From the NCBI GenBank assembly GCA_963789885.1, contig CAWBNB010000003.1:62001-126000 (forward strand): 64,000 nt of DNA, read 5' to 3'. Below the pieces are notes generated by a model. It was not told where the DNA came from and did not search any database. It saw only the letters and a list, made by a program, of their open reading frames with translations. Origin of the DNA: DATEDA01 sp963789885 (GTDB taxonomy: Bacteria > Pseudomonadota > Gammaproteobacteria > Burkholderiales > SG8-39). A program made the translations under genes and the position numbers. Shown piece by piece: positions 41,643 through 53,928 of this stretch (position 1 is the first letter of the stretch; every line of letters starts with the position of its first letter).

Positions 41643-42439
41643 GGCGCGGGAATCGGGGCGATCGGCGCGGGCGCGGACGACGCGTGCGCGACGGCGACGT
41701 GGCGCGGGACGAGCCACGCGACGAGCGGCAGGTGGTCGGAGGCGACCCGGGCGAGCGCGCTCGCGTGGACCGCGAGGCGATCGAGCATGGCGCGCGGCCG
41801 CACCCACACCCGGTCGAGCGCGAACACCGGCAGCTGCGCCGGAAAGGTCGGCGGCGCCGGCGTGCGCCGGAACTGCACCCGCAGCCAGCGCAGCGGCCGG
41901 CCCCACAGGAACCACTCGTTCAGGTCCCCCATCAGTACCGTCGGCAGGTCCTCGCCGTCGTCGAGGGCCGAGAGCAAGCGGCGGACCTGGCGGCGGCGCT
42001 CGTACGGGCGCAGGCCGAGATGGGTGGCGAGGACGCGCAGCCGCCAGCCGCCGCAGTCGAGCACGACGTCGAGCGCGCCGCGCGGCTCGTGCGGCGGCAC
42101 GCTGAGATCGACCCGGTCGACCGATAGCACCGGGTAGCGCGACAGGAGCACGTTGCCGTACTCGGCGTCGCGACGGAGCATCGTGACGCCGCTCACCGAC
42201 TCGGCCGCGAGCCGGTCGCGAAAGAGTCGCACGAGGTCCCGGCCGGCAGCCCCGCTATGCACCTCCTGCAGGGCGATGACCTGCGCGTCGAGCTCGGCGA
42301 GCACGTCGGCGACGCGTTCCGGATCGAATGCACCGTCGCGGCCGACGGCGCGGTGAATGTTGTAGGTAGCGACCACGCTCGTTGCGCCGCGCGTGGATGT
42401 CGCGGCGACCTGCGGCGCGTTGCGGCCACCGGGCTTCAT
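41615..42439 (-). CDS. Endonuclease/exonuclease/phosphatase-family protein
   Basis: The 274-residue product has the EEP fold: SVVATYNIHRAVGRDGAFDP, VIALQEVHSG (metal-binding Glu), VLATHLGLRPYERRRQVRRL, LPTVLMGDLNEWFLWGRPLR (GD-x-N) and ALARVASDHLPLVAWLVP (SDH). Members act on nucleic acids, phosphoinositides or other phosphodiesters, so the substrate is unknown. It is embedded between glgC (4-bp ATGA overlap at its start) and glgX (28-bp overlap at its end), so it is made together with the sugar enzymes. A metabolic phosphatase role is possible. Confidence 0.83.
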   Translation of the reverse strand: MKPGGRNAPQVAATSTRGATSVVATYNIHRAVGRDGAFDPERVADVLAELDAQVIALQEVHSGAAGRDLVRLFRDRLAAESVSGVTMLRRDAEYGNVLLSRYPVLSVDRVDLSVPPHEPRGALDVVLDCGGWRLRVLATHLGLRPYERRRQVRRLLSALDDGEDLPTVLMGDLNEWFLWGRPLRWLRVQFRRTPAPPTFPAQLPVFALDRVWVRPRAMLDRLAVHASALARVASDHLPLVAWLVPRHVAVAHASSAPAPIAPIPAPCSAASRDR

Positions 42440-43665
42440 TCGTAGAGGTGCGCATCGGGGCGCACCGGACCCATCGGCACCACGACAACGCCACCTTCGC
42501 TCATGTAATAGCGCTTCGCGTCGGCGGCGGGCTCGTAGCCGATGCGCGTGCCCGATGCGACGGTGTTGTAGCGGTCGACGATCGTGTTGCGCAGCCGGGC
42601 CCCGCGACGGATGACGCAGTGGTCCATCACCACGCAACGCTCGAGCACGACGTCGTCCTCGATCAGGACCTCGCGCCGGATGATCGACTCGCGGATCGTG
42701 CCGCCGCGGATCAGCGTGCCGGGCCCGATCTGGCTGCGCTCGATCCGGCCGTCGAGGATGTGGGGGGCCGGCCCCTGGTAGTTGCCGGAGCGGATCGGCC
42801 AGCGCGGGTTGAAGAGGTTGAACTGCGGCGAGGGGCCGAGCGTGTCCATGTTGGCGTCGAAGTACGCATCGACCGTGCCGACGTCGCGCCAGTAAGCGCG
42901 CTCCTCCTGCCGGCGCACCCCGGGGACCCGGTTCTGCATGAAGTCGTAGGCGTAGACGCGATGGGTCCGCGCGAGCCGCGGCAGCACGTCGCGCCCGAAG
43001 TCCTTCTCGCCCCGGGCGTGCGACTCGCGCAGCGCCTCGACGAGGCACGCGGTGTCGAACACGTAATTGCCCATCGAGGCGAAGGCGTGCGCCGGATCGC
43101 CGGGGATCGGCACCGGCTCGTCCGGCTTCTCGGTGAAGCGCTCGATGCGCAGGTCGGGGTCGCAGTCGATGATGCCGAAGGCGCTCGACGCGGCGACCGG
43201 CACCGGCAGCGCCGCGACGGTGACGTCGGCGCGGCGGGCGCGGTGGAACTCGAGCATCGCCCGCACGTCCATCCGGTACACGTGGTCGGCGCCGAACACG
43301 ATCACCAGGCCCGGGGCGTGGATCTCGAGCAGCTCCAGGTTCTGGTAGACCGCGTCGGCCGTGCCCTGGAACCACTCCGGTCCGGCGCGCATTTGCGGCG
43401 GGACGACGGTGACGAAGTGATGCGGCAGGATCGGCGCGAGCACCCAGGCGTTGCGAATGTGCTCGATCAGCGGCTGCGACTTGTACTGCACCAGCATGTA
43501 GATCGAATAGATCTCGGAATTGACGAGGTTCGACAGCACGAAGTCGACGATGCGGTAGCGCGCGCCGAACGGCACGGCCGGTTTCGAGCGCACCGCGGTG
43601 AGCGGTGCGAGGCGCGTTCCTTCGCCGCCGGCGAGCACCATCGCGAGCACGCGATCCGAGCTCAC
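42436..43665 (-). CDS. glgC: Glucose-1-phosphate adenylyltransferase
   Basis: GlgC makes ADP-glucose, the donor for glycogen synthesis and for GlgM-type maltose-1-phosphate formation. The 409-residue protein has VLAMVLAGGEGTRLAPLTAV, RSKPAVPFGARYRIVDFVLS, VIVFGADHVYRMD, SAFGIIDCDPDLRIERFTEK, DFGRDVLPRL and a left-handed beta-helix end (IGPGTLIRGGTIRESIIRRE). The start is the GTG of a GTGA overlap with the mechanosensitive-channel-like gene; the in-frame ATG upstream lies well inside that gene. No glycogen synthase (glgA) is present in the window. Confidence 0.95.
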   Translation of the reverse strand: MSSDRVLAMVLAGGEGTRLAPLTAVRSKPAVPFGARYRIVDFVLSNLVNSEIYSIYMLVQYKSQPLIEHIRNAWVLAPILPHHFVTVVPPQMRAGPEWFQGTADAVYQNLELLEIHAPGLVIVFGADHVYRMDVRAMLEFHRARRADVTVAALPVPVAASSAFGIIDCDPDLRIERFTEKPDEPVPIPGDPAHAFASMGNYVFDTACLVEALRESHARGEKDFGRDVLPRLARTHRVYAYDFMQNRVPGVRRQEERAYWRDVGTVDAYFDANMDTLGPSPQFNLFNPRWPIRSGNYQGPAPHILDGRIERSQIGPGTLIRGGTIRESIIRREVLIEDDVVLERCVVMDHCVIRRGARLRNTIVDRYNTVASGTRIGYEPAADAKRYYMSEGGVVVVPMGPVRPDAHLYE

Positions 43666-44367
43666 CGGCGGCCTCCGCGCCGGTCGTCGGTGCCGGTGCG
43701 CGTCGCCGGCTCGCCGCCGCGCCGCGTCGGCCACCAGCGCTCGAGCAGCGCCTGCGCGCGCCGGCGGCTGCCGAGGCCGAAGGCGAGCGCGAGCGCGAAC
43801 ACGACGCCGCCGAGCAGGATGAGGAAGCTCGCCCGCACGATCGCGCCCACGCCGAGTTGGTCGAGCGCGATCAGCACGATGAAGGTGAGGATCGCGTACT
43901 GCGCGAGCCGGCCGAGCGCCCCGGCGTCCTGCACGCCGGCACCGCGGCAGTAGGCCGTCACCGAGGTGCCGACGAAGCGGGCGAAGTACGCGCCGAGCAC
44001 GAGGATGAGCAGCGCGACGACGACGTTCGGCGCGAACAGCACCACCTGGCGCAGGAGGTCCGTGATGTAGGTGAGCCCCAGCCCGTTGAAGGCGATCATC
44101 AGCGCGGCGAGGATGACCAACCAGTAGGCGAGGAGGCCGAAGATCGCGATCGTGTCGGCGGCGATGCCGCCGCCGCGCAGGAAAGCATCGACGCCGGCGC
44201 GCTCGCCGAGCACGTTGAAGTTGACCGCGCGCAACGCCCGTTCGACGGCGAAGCGCACGAGCTTCGCCGCGATCCAGCCCGCGACCACGACCAGCAGGGC
44301 GAGGGCCACACGCGGCAGGTACGCACCCGCCAGCACGAGCGACGCTCTGAGCGGCTCGAGCAGCACG

Positions 44368-44381
<14 letters not shown>
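43662..44381 (-). CDS. Mechanosensitive-channel-like TM-helix protein (CmpX-type)
   Basis: The 239-residue protein has four or five hydrophobic helices (LPRVALALLVVVAGWIAAKL, IAIFGLLAYWLVILAALMIA, VLFAPNVVVALLILVLGAYF, QYAILTFIVLIALDQLGVGA, SFLILLGGVVFALALAFGLG) in the conserved TM-helix repeat of small MscS-related proteins such as CmpX. The cytoplasmic beta-domain of full MscS is missing; the tail is Arg-rich. A role in osmotic or membrane-tension response is likely. It overlaps treS by 14 bp and glgC by 4 bp, so it is translated with the osmolyte enzymes. Confidence 0.8.
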
Positions 44382-47808
<3,427 letters not shown>

Positions 47809-47832
47809 CCGCCCCCTCGACTGCTCTCACGA

Positions 47833-47870
47833 CACGAGGAGGCAAAGCCGCTTCGCGGCGCCCCCTCGTG
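47833..47870 (-). other. Nested hairpin between glgE and treS
   Basis: Outer arms CACGAGG and CCTCGTG enclose an inner GCCGC-TTC-GCGGC stem. It is the only sizeable gap in the operon (106 bp) and has no T tract, so it may be an RNA stability or processing element rather than a terminator. Confidence 0.5.
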
Positions 47871-47914
47871 CTCCCCGAATCCACGAAAGCGATGCGCTCG
47901 GCATCGGTTTCACC

Positions 47915-49912
47915 TCAAAGGAAGTAGTCGAAATCGCGCTCGGTGCGCACGCGCTTGCGCACGCGGAAGATGTGCGCCGGCACGCGTGCCGGGTCGAGGC
48001 TCACGAAGTTGCGGCGCCCGTTCCACAGGTAGCGTGCCCCGGTGAGCAGCTCGTGCATCTGGTAGGTCGCGTCCGCGGCGAGCCCGAGCGGCGCGAGGTC
48101 CGCGTCGACCCAGCCCGACTGCGGGTGGTGCGGGTCGAGGTTGACGACCGTCACGACGATGTTCTCGCCGTCCGCGGAGTGCTTCACCGCGCAGACGAGC
48201 TGCTCGTTGTCGACGTCGAGGAAGCGCAGCGACTCGTTGGCGTGCAGCGCCGGGTTCTCCCGCCGGATGCGATTGATGCGCGCGAGGAGCGGGGCGAGGC
48301 TGTCGGGCCGGTCGCGCTCCCAGTGGCGCACCTCGTACTTCTCGGAGTCGCGGTATTCCTCGCTCCCCGGCTCGCGCGGCTCGCGCTCGGCGAGCTCGAA
48401 CGCCGGCCCGTAGACGCCGTAGCTCGCGGCGAGTGTCGCCGCGAGCACCAGCCGAGCGGCGAAGGCGGCGCGGCCGCCGTGCTGGAGATACTCGGTGAGG
48501 ATGTCGGGCGTGTTCGGCCACGCGCTCGGGCGCAGGTAATCGCGGCCCGGCCCGTGCGCGAGCTCGGCGAAATAGTGGACGAGCTCGCGGCGGGTGTTGC
48601 GCCAAGCGAAGTAGGTGTAGGACTGGCTGAAGCCGAGCTTCGCGAGGTAGTGCATGACCTTCGGTCGCGTGAACGCCTCGGCGAGGAACACCGCGTCCGG
48701 GTGCGCGCGCTTGACCTCGGCGATCGCCCATTCCCAGAAGCGGAAGCTCTTGGTGTGGGGGTTGTCGACGCGGAAGGCGCGTACGCCTTCCGACGCCCAG
48801 AAGAGCATCACGTCGGCGAGCTCGCGCCAGAGCGCGCGCCAGTCCTCGCATTCGAAGTCGAGCGGATAGATGTCCTCGTACTTCTTCGGCGGGTTCTCGG
48901 CGTACTGCACCGTGCCGTCCGGCCGGTGCCGGAACCATTGCGGATGCTGGCGGACATACGGATGGTCGGGGGAGCACTGCAGCGCCATGTCGAGCGCGAT
49001 CTCGATGCCCCGCGAGCGGGCCGCGTTCATCAGCCGGCGGAAGTCCTCGAGCGTGCCGAGCGCCGGATGGATGGCGGTGTGACCGCCTTCCTCCGCGCCG
49101 ATCGCCCAGGGACTGCCCGGATCCGCAGGGGCGGCTTCGAGCGCGTTGTTCGAGCCCTTGCGCTTCGCCCGCCCGATCGGGTGGATCGGCGGCAGGTACA
49201 GGACGTCGAACCCGAGGTCGGCGAGATAGGGGAGCCAGGCTTCGGTGTCGCGAAACGTCCCGTGGCGCCCGGGCTCCGCACTGGTCGAGCGCGGAAACAG
49301 TTCGTACCAGGCACCGAAGCGCGCGCGCTCGCGATCGACGACGAGCGGCAGCTCGGGATGGGTGACCGGGAAGTGCGGCTCGGTGTGTCGCTGCGCGAGC
49401 GCGCCCAGCGACTCGTCGAGACCGAGTTTGCGCAATGCTCGCGGATCGGCGATCGTATCGCGCAGCGCCCCCGCCCACGATTCGAGCCGTGCGCGGTCGT
49501 CCCCGCCGACGCGCTGCGCGGCGTCGGCGACGAGCGCCGCTCCCAGCCGCGCGGCGGTGCGGAGGTCGTCGGGATCCTCGCGCCGAGCGAAGTCGCGTCG
49601 CCAAGAGGCGAAGCTATCGACCCAGGCCTGCACGGTGTAGCGGTACGGGCCGACGGTTTGCGGCCGAAACTCGGCGCGCCAGCGATCGTTCGGCAGCGGC
49701 TCCATCGGCACGCTCCGCCAGCCGGGTTCGTTCTCCGGCCGCCACAGCAGCCGCGCGATGACGACGTCGTGCCCGTCGGCGAAGCAATCGGCCTCGACCA
49801 CGAAGCGCTCGCCCACCGACCGCTTGACGGCGAAGCGGCCGCCATCGACCTGCGGGGTCACCGCCTCCACGACTGCCCGGGCGCGGCCGTCGCTGCGGTC
49901 GATGGCGGTCAT
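47915..49912 (-). CDS. glgE: Alpha-1,4-glucan:maltose-1-phosphate maltosyltransferase
   Basis: GlgE extends alpha-glucans using maltose 1-phosphate from the maltokinase. The 665-residue protein shows the GlgE pattern: RFGAWYELFPRSTSAEPGRH, LPYLADLGFDVLYLPPIHPI, AIGAEEGGHTAIHPALGTLE, NPPKKYEDIYPLDFECEDW, GVRAFRVDNPHTKSFRFWEW (nucleophile Asp) and AVFLAEAFTRPKVMHYLAKL (acid Glu). Its ATG overlaps the glgB stop by 4 bp (ATGA). The N-terminal domain (about residues 20-120) is the usual beta-sandwich involved in dimer formation. Confidence 0.96.
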   Translation of the reverse strand: MTAIDRSDGRARAVVEAVTPQVDGGRFAVKRSVGERFVVEADCFADGHDVVIARLLWRPENEPGWRSVPMEPLPNDRWRAEFRPQTVGPYRYTVQAWVDSFASWRRDFARREDPDDLRTAARLGAALVADAAQRVGGDDRARLESWAGALRDTIADPRALRKLGLDESLGALAQRHTEPHFPVTHPELPLVVDRERARFGAWYELFPRSTSAEPGRHGTFRDTEAWLPYLADLGFDVLYLPPIHPIGRAKRKGSNNALEAAPADPGSPWAIGAEEGGHTAIHPALGTLEDFRRLMNAARSRGIEIALDMALQCSPDHPYVRQHPQWFRHRPDGTVQYAENPPKKYEDIYPLDFECEDWRALWRELADVMLFWASEGVRAFRVDNPHTKSFRFWEWAIAEVKRAHPDAVFLAEAFTRPKVMHYLAKLGFSQSYTYFAWRNTRRELVHYFAELAHGPGRDYLRPSAWPNTPDILTEYLQHGGRAAFAARLVLAATLAASYGVYGPAFELAEREPREPGSEEYRDSEKYEVRHWERDRPDSLAPLLARINRIRRENPALHANESLRFLDVDNEQLVCAVKHSADGENIVVTVVNLDPHHPQSGWVDADLAPLGLAADATYQMHELLTGARYLWNGRRNFVSLDPARVPAHIFRVRKRVRTERDFDYFL

Positions 49913-51801
49913 CCGCTCTCGCCGAGGAAGAACGTGGTCGACAGCGGCGGCAGCGTCACGGTGAGCGAGTGGAACCGGCCGTGGACGGGCACCGGTGCGG
50001 CATCGATTCCGCCGAAGTTGCCGGTGCCGTCGCCGCCGTAGAGCGCGGCGTTGCTGTTGAGCACCTCCCGCCAGCGGCCGCCGTGCGGCGCGCCGACGGC
50101 GTAGTTGGTCCTGAGCACCGGCGTGAAGTTGCAGAGCACCAGCACCGGTGAGCCGGTCGCGCCGCGGCGCAGGAATGTCAGCACGCCCGCGTCGGCGTCG
50201 TGACGGTCGATCCACTCGAATCCGGAAGGACTGAAGTCGAGCTGGTGGAGTGCGGGCTGCGTGCGATAGAAGCGATTGAGGTCGGCCACCCAGCGCCGGA
50301 CGCCGGCGTGCTCCGGCACCTCGGTGAGCCGCCAGTCGAGCTCGCCTTCATGCGTCCACTCGCGATCGTCGGCGAGCTCGCCGCCCATGAAGACGAGCTT
50401 CTTGCCCGGGTGAGCCCACATGTACCCGAACACGGCCCGCAGGGTGGCGCGCCGTTGCCAGGGATCGCCCGGGAACTTCGCCGCGAGCGCGCGCTTGCCG
50501 TACACCACCTCGTCGTGCGAGAGCGGCAGGACGAAATTCTCGTGGAACGCGTACCACAGCGAGAACGTCAGGCGGTCGTGCTGGAACTTGCGGTAGAGCG
50601 GATCGAGCGCGAAGTAGGCGAGGGTGTCGTGCATCCAGCCCATGTTCCACTTCATGCCGAAGCCGAGCCCGCCGAGCTCCACCGGCCGCGAGACCATCGG
50701 CCAGGCGGTCGACTCCTCGGCGATCGTCTGCACGTCGGGGTGGTCGCGGTAGACCGCGGCGTTCAGCTCGCGCAGGAAATCGATCGCCTGGAGGTTCTCG
50801 CGGCCGCCGTGCGCGTTCGGGATCCACTCCCCGCCCGAACGCCCGTAGTCGAGGTAGAGCATGGAGGCGACGGCGTCGACACGCAGTCCGTCGACGTGAT
50901 AGCGCTCGAGCCAGAACGCGGCGCTCGACAGCAGGAACGAGCGCACCTCGTCGCGGCCGTAGTTGAAGATGCGCGAGTGCCACTCGGGGTGCACGCCCTG
51001 GCGCGGGTCGGCGTGCTCGTAGAGATGGGTGCCGTCGAAGAACGCGAGGCCGTGCGGGTCGTCCGGGAAGTGTGAAGGCACCCAGTCCAGAATCACCCCG
51101 ATGCCGGCGCGGTGCAGGACATCGACGAAATACATGAAGTCCTGCGGCGTGCCGTAGCGGGCGGTCGGCGCGAAGTAACCGGTCGTCTGGTAGCCCCACG
51201 AGCCGTAGAATGGGTGCTCGGTGACCGGCATCAGCTCGACGTGCGTGAACCCGAGGTCGGCGAGGTACGCGGCGAGCGCGTCGGCGAGCGCCCGGTAGCC
51301 GAGGAATTTTCCGCCCGGCGCGCGGCGCCAGGATCCGAGGTGCACCTCGTAGATCGAGAGCGGCGCATCGAGCGCGTTCGCCGAGCGGCGGCGCGCCATC
51401 CATTCGGCGTCGCCCCAGTCGAACTCGAGGGTCCACGCCCGTGAGGCGGTGCCCGGCGGCACCTCGGCGTAGAAGGCGAACGGATCGGCCTTGTCGATTC
51501 GATAGTCGCCGTAGCGGGACTCGATCCGGTACTTGTACGCCTGTCCCCGCCGCACGCCTGGGACATCGGTCTCCCAGACGCCGATGTCGTCCCAGCGCGG
51601 CGCAAGCAGGTGCCCGGCGCCGCTCCAGCCGTTGAAATCGCCGATCACGGCGACGCGGTGCGCGTTCGGCGCCCAGACGGCGAACTGGGCGCCGTCCCGC
51701 GTCAGGTGGCATCCCATCCGCTCGTAGAGGCGGCGATGCGTGCCCTCGCGGAAGAAATAGGCGTCCTGCGCGGTGAGGCGATTCGGGGTGGGATCGTTCA
51801 T
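49909..51801 (-). CDS. glgB: 1,4-alpha-glucan branching enzyme
   Basis: GlgB adds alpha-1,6 branches to glucan. The 630-residue protein has a CBM48 domain (DGAQFAVWAPNAHRVAVIGD, FNGWSGAGHLLAPRWDDIGV) and a GH13 barrel: SIYEVHLGSWRR, VTEHPFYGSWGYQTTGYFAP, VILDWVPSHFPDDPHGLAFF, VDGLRVDAVASMLYLDYGR (nucleophile), DVQTIAEESTAWPMVSRPVE (acid) and LSHDEVVYGKRALAAKFPGD. It lacks the long N1 domain of E. coli GlgB (shorter, about 630 residues). It is the first gene of the 18-kb operon. A -24/-12 motif and three dyads lie upstream. Confidence 0.96.
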   Translation of the reverse strand: MNDPTPNRLTAQDAYFFREGTHRRLYERMGCHLTRDGAQFAVWAPNAHRVAVIGDFNGWSGAGHLLAPRWDDIGVWETDVPGVRRGQAYKYRIESRYGDYRIDKADPFAFYAEVPPGTASRAWTLEFDWGDAEWMARRRSANALDAPLSIYEVHLGSWRRAPGGKFLGYRALADALAAYLADLGFTHVELMPVTEHPFYGSWGYQTTGYFAPTARYGTPQDFMYFVDVLHRAGIGVILDWVPSHFPDDPHGLAFFDGTHLYEHADPRQGVHPEWHSRIFNYGRDEVRSFLLSSAAFWLERYHVDGLRVDAVASMLYLDYGRSGGEWIPNAHGGRENLQAIDFLRELNAAVYRDHPDVQTIAEESTAWPMVSRPVELGGLGFGMKWNMGWMHDTLAYFALDPLYRKFQHDRLTFSLWYAFHENFVLPLSHDEVVYGKRALAAKFPGDPWQRRATLRAVFGYMWAHPGKKLVFMGGELADDREWTHEGELDWRLTEVPEHAGVRRWVADLNRFYRTQPALHQLDFSPSGFEWIDRHDADAGVLTFLRRGATGSPVLVLCNFTPVLRTNYAVGAPHGGRWREVLNSNAALYGGDGTGNFGGIDAAPVPVHGRFHSLTVTLPPLSTTFFLGESG

Positions 51802-51837
51802 GCGCCACGGGCGAGCGGAGTGCGTCTTAACGCGACT

Positions 51838-51853
51838 CGCACACTCCGTGCCC
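51838..51853 (-). promoter_or_regulatory. Putative sigma-54 promoter of the glycogen/trehalose operon
   Basis: Minus strand reads GGGCACGGAGTGTGCG (GGCACG perfect, TGC at -12). The predicted start is about 26 bp before the glgB ATG. Confidence 0.55.
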
Positions 51854-51866
51854 GCTCGAGCGGCGC

Positions 51867-51877
51867 GTAGACCTTAC
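51867..51877 (-). promoter_or_regulatory. Dyad (one mismatch) close to the glgB promoter
   Basis: Plus strand GTAGACCTTAC, reverse GTAAGGTCTAC. It is 14 bp upstream of the -24 element, a distance also seen at the HAD fusion promoter (13 bp). Confidence 0.4.
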
Positions 51878-51971
51878 ACGAAGCCGACCACGGGCCCCAG
51901 GACGGAGGCACGTCCCTTGCAGCATCGGCGTTGCTTGCGGCTCCGCCGGATCGAAACTGGGTGGTGCCCAG

Positions 51972-52001
51972 GTAACTGTTGCTAAGGCGAGTAGGAGTTA
52001 C
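51972..52001 (-). promoter_or_regulatory. Paired dyads GTAACTGTTGC and GTAGGAGTTAC, 19 bp apart
   Basis: Sites at 51972-51982 and 51991-52001, each one base from GTAA-N3-TTAC, start 19 bp apart as at 20429/20448. They are about 120 bp upstream of the glgB promoter, the normal range for a sigma-54 enhancer. Confidence 0.5.
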
Positions 52002-52117
52002 CGACTCTGGGCAGGCATCCGACCGAACGACCCGAGTGTTCAAGGCCGCAGTCGGCCGGGCCGGTCCGAGTGCACACCTACCCGCGAGTTCAAGCGGCTG
52101 CCGTTGCGCGAGAGCAC

Positions 52118-52408
52118 ATGAAAATTCTTCTTGCGATGGCGCGATTTCTGGAGGGGCTTGGATCACAGGGGCACGGAGCGCCCGAGGATCGGGTTCCTGA
52201 CTCTGACGCCGAGAGCGAGAGCTCGATGGCGCTCTGGGCAGCGCTTCTTGGGACATTGATGCTTGGCAGCGTAGTCGGCGTGGAAAGCCATTGGGAGCTC
52301 CTCATCCTCCTCGCCCTCGTAGCGGGGTTGGGGCTCGTGTTCGACGCCGCCACGCTGCACGGATTGCGGCAACGCGCGCCATACCCGAGCGAGCGGAAGC
52401 TGAAGTAA
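52118..52408 (+). CDS. Possible small membrane protein (96 aa)
   Basis: The product has a short N-terminal amphipathic part (MKILLAMARFLEGLGSQGHG), an acidic linker, and two hydrophobic helices (MALWAALLGTLMLGSVVGVE, ELLILLALVAGLGLVFDAAT). A weak GAGAG precedes the ATG. It may start instead at an internal ATG (52226). No family is recognised. The segment from 51802 to here has no other gene I can support apart from the regulatory sites. Confidence 0.4.
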   Translation: MKILLAMARFLEGLGSQGHGAPEDRVPDSDAESESSMALWAALLGTLMLGSVVGVESHWELLILLALVAGLGLVFDAATLHGLRQRAPYPSERKLK

Positions 52409-52633
52409 CGAAATCGGGTCAAACTGGCCGTCTCAAAACGGAGGGCCTGTCCAATTTCCCGAGACAGGCGAGTACCTGGCTTAGCGGGTCGCGTGGAAGT
52501 ATTTCGTATCCAAGTCTCCGATCAACTAAGGGTGTTCCTAAAGCAAATGCTCGCGTGGAATGAGCGCTCCGCGCCTCGAACGGACTGGCGCGCGACGCGG
52601 TGCGGCGGCCGATTGATCCATAGAGCGCGCGCC

Positions 52634-53227
52634 ATGATGGTGTGCACCGCACTTGTCGTCCAAGCTGTGACGGCGCAAGAGCTCACGCCCGACGTCCTGG
52701 TGAGGACGGTCACGGAGGACGTGATCTCCGTCATCAAGCAGGACAGGGAGATCCAGGCCGGCAACGCGAAGAAGACGATCGCGCTCGTCGAGGAAAGGGT
52801 GCTCCCGCACTTCAACTTCACTCGGATGACCGCGCTCGCGATGGGGGCGAACTGGCGGAAAGCCACGCCCGAGCAGCAGAAGGTGGTCGTCACCGAGTTC
52901 CGGACCCTGCTCGTGCGCACCTACTCGACTGCGCTTTCCGCGTATCGGAACCAGATCATCGAGGTCATGCCGCTCCGGGCGAAGCCGGGCGACAGCGACG
53001 TCGTCGTCCGGTCCGTGGTGAAGCAGTCGGGCGCGGACCCCGTGACGATCGACTATGCGATGGAGAAGACCCCCGACGGCTGGAAGGTCTACGACGTCGC
53101 GATTGGCGGTGTGAGTCTTGTCACCACCTACCGGGACACGTTCGCCAACGAGGTCCGGGCGGGCGGTGTCGATGGCCTGATCCAGGCACTCGCCGAGAAG
53201 AACCGCCGGCTGACGAAGGGCGGTTGA
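52634..53227 (+). CDS. mlaC: MlaC/Ttg2D-type phospholipid-binding protein
   Basis: The product is a periplasmic lipid carrier of the Mla system: TPDVLVRTVTEDVISVIKQD, VLPHFNFTRMTALAMGANWR, KATPEQQKVVVTEFRTLLVR, TYSTALSAYRNQIIEVMPLR, TIDYAMEKTPDGWKVYDVAI and GVSLVTTYRDTFANEVRAGG are all typical. MlaC shuttles phospholipid between inner and outer membranes. The signal region (MMVCTALVVQAVTA) is short; in-frame upstream codons (TTG at 52613, GTG at 52493) could give a longer start, and no good ribosome-binding site decides. The other mla genes are absent, so it is an orphan copy. Confidence 0.85.
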   Translation: MMVCTALVVQAVTAQELTPDVLVRTVTEDVISVIKQDREIQAGNAKKTIALVEERVLPHFNFTRMTALAMGANWRKATPEQQKVVVTEFRTLLVRTYSTALSAYRNQIIEVMPLRAKPGDSDVVVRSVVKQSGADPVTIDYAMEKTPDGWKVYDVAIGGVSLVTTYRDTFANEVRAGGVDGLIQALAEKNRRLTKGG

Positions 53228-53402
53228 CACTCTTGCCGAGCGGCCCCCGGATTGGCCTACCGACGTAACCATCCACGACAGCGTCGGCGGTAACGCGCGG
53301 CGGCTCTGTCGGGCCGTACGCATCGCTCTCCGCGAGATCGCTGCGCTCCTCCGATGCGAGCCGGAGCTCGTCATCCTGGACGCGCGCTCCCCGCTTGCCT
53401 AG
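53226..53402 (+). pseudogene. Start-less coding-like fragment after mlaC
   Basis: In the +1 frame just after mlaC a 58-codon stretch reads like protein (DTLAERPPDWPTDVTIHDSV, GGNARRLCRAVRIALREIAA, LLRCEPELVILDARSPLA) and ends at TAG. There is no ATG, GTG or TTG to start it. It may be the tail of a lost gene. The following 236 bp to 53638 hold no gene I can support. Confidence 0.3.
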
Positions 53403-53638
53403 GCCGAAAACCCGTAACCCTCCCGCTTTCATAGCGTTCGGTGACCGTGCGGGCTCGAGGTTTCTGTCCACGGGCGAAGTGCGATCCCTGATTTCGAGTG
53501 CGTGAACGCACATCACACACGGTCCGACTTGTTTACTGTTTGCACTGTCCTCACCGGTTCGATCTGTCAAAGCAACTGGCTGGAGTCGACCCTAGACAGG
53601 ACTTCAACCCTTAACCACTTTTTGAAAGGAACAGCACC

Positions 53639-53833
53639 ATGAAACGCACACTGATCGCCGTCACCCTCGCCGTCCTCTCCACGTCCGCTGCTTTCGCCGA
53701 CGCGACGCTCAACACTTCGCCGAACTCGATGTGGCGCAACGCGCCGGAGAGCACCTCCGTCCAGACGCAGTCCGAGGCGCCGAAAGTGACGCCCGCGTAC
53801 GAGCGGGAGCAACCGTTCTATTTCGCCCCGTAA
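53639..53833 (+). CDS. Small exported protein (64 aa)
   Basis: The product has a clear signal peptide (MKRTLIAVTLAVLSTSAAFA, cleaved after FA) and a 44-residue polar mature part (DATLNTSPNSMWRNAPESTS, APKVTPAYEREQPFYFAP). GAAAGGAA precedes the ATG. This resembles short secreted proteins of betaproteobacteria with Pro/Tyr-rich C-terminal ends. No function is known. A hairpin (53867-53903) follows. Confidence 0.65.
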   Translation: MKRTLIAVTLAVLSTSAAFADATLNTSPNSMWRNAPESTSVQTQSEAPKVTPAYEREQPFYFAP

Positions 53834-53866
53834 TCAATCGCCCACGGATCTCGATCATTCGGATCC

Positions 53867-53903
53867 CGGCGCTGCCCGAGAGGATTGCTCTCCGGCAGCG
53901 CCG
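53867..53903 (+). terminator. 10-bp stem-loop between two small secreted-protein genes
   Basis: CGGCGCTGCC and GGCAGCGCCG pair perfectly around a 17-base loop. There is no T tract, so termination is only possible. Confidence 0.45.
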
Positions 53904-53928
53904 CTACGGGTCAACGCTCGGCACGGCC

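Noticed and set aside
37554..42137. A very long open frame on the plus strand opposite glgX, treZ and treY
   Set aside because: It is the antisense shadow of three well-supported GH13 genes; its translation is Arg/Val/Glu-rich with no domain and no ribosome-binding site.
53121..53570. Minus-strand open frame between mlaC and the 53639 gene
   Set aside because: It overlaps the end of mlaC, has no ribosome-binding site or domain, and mixed codon use.
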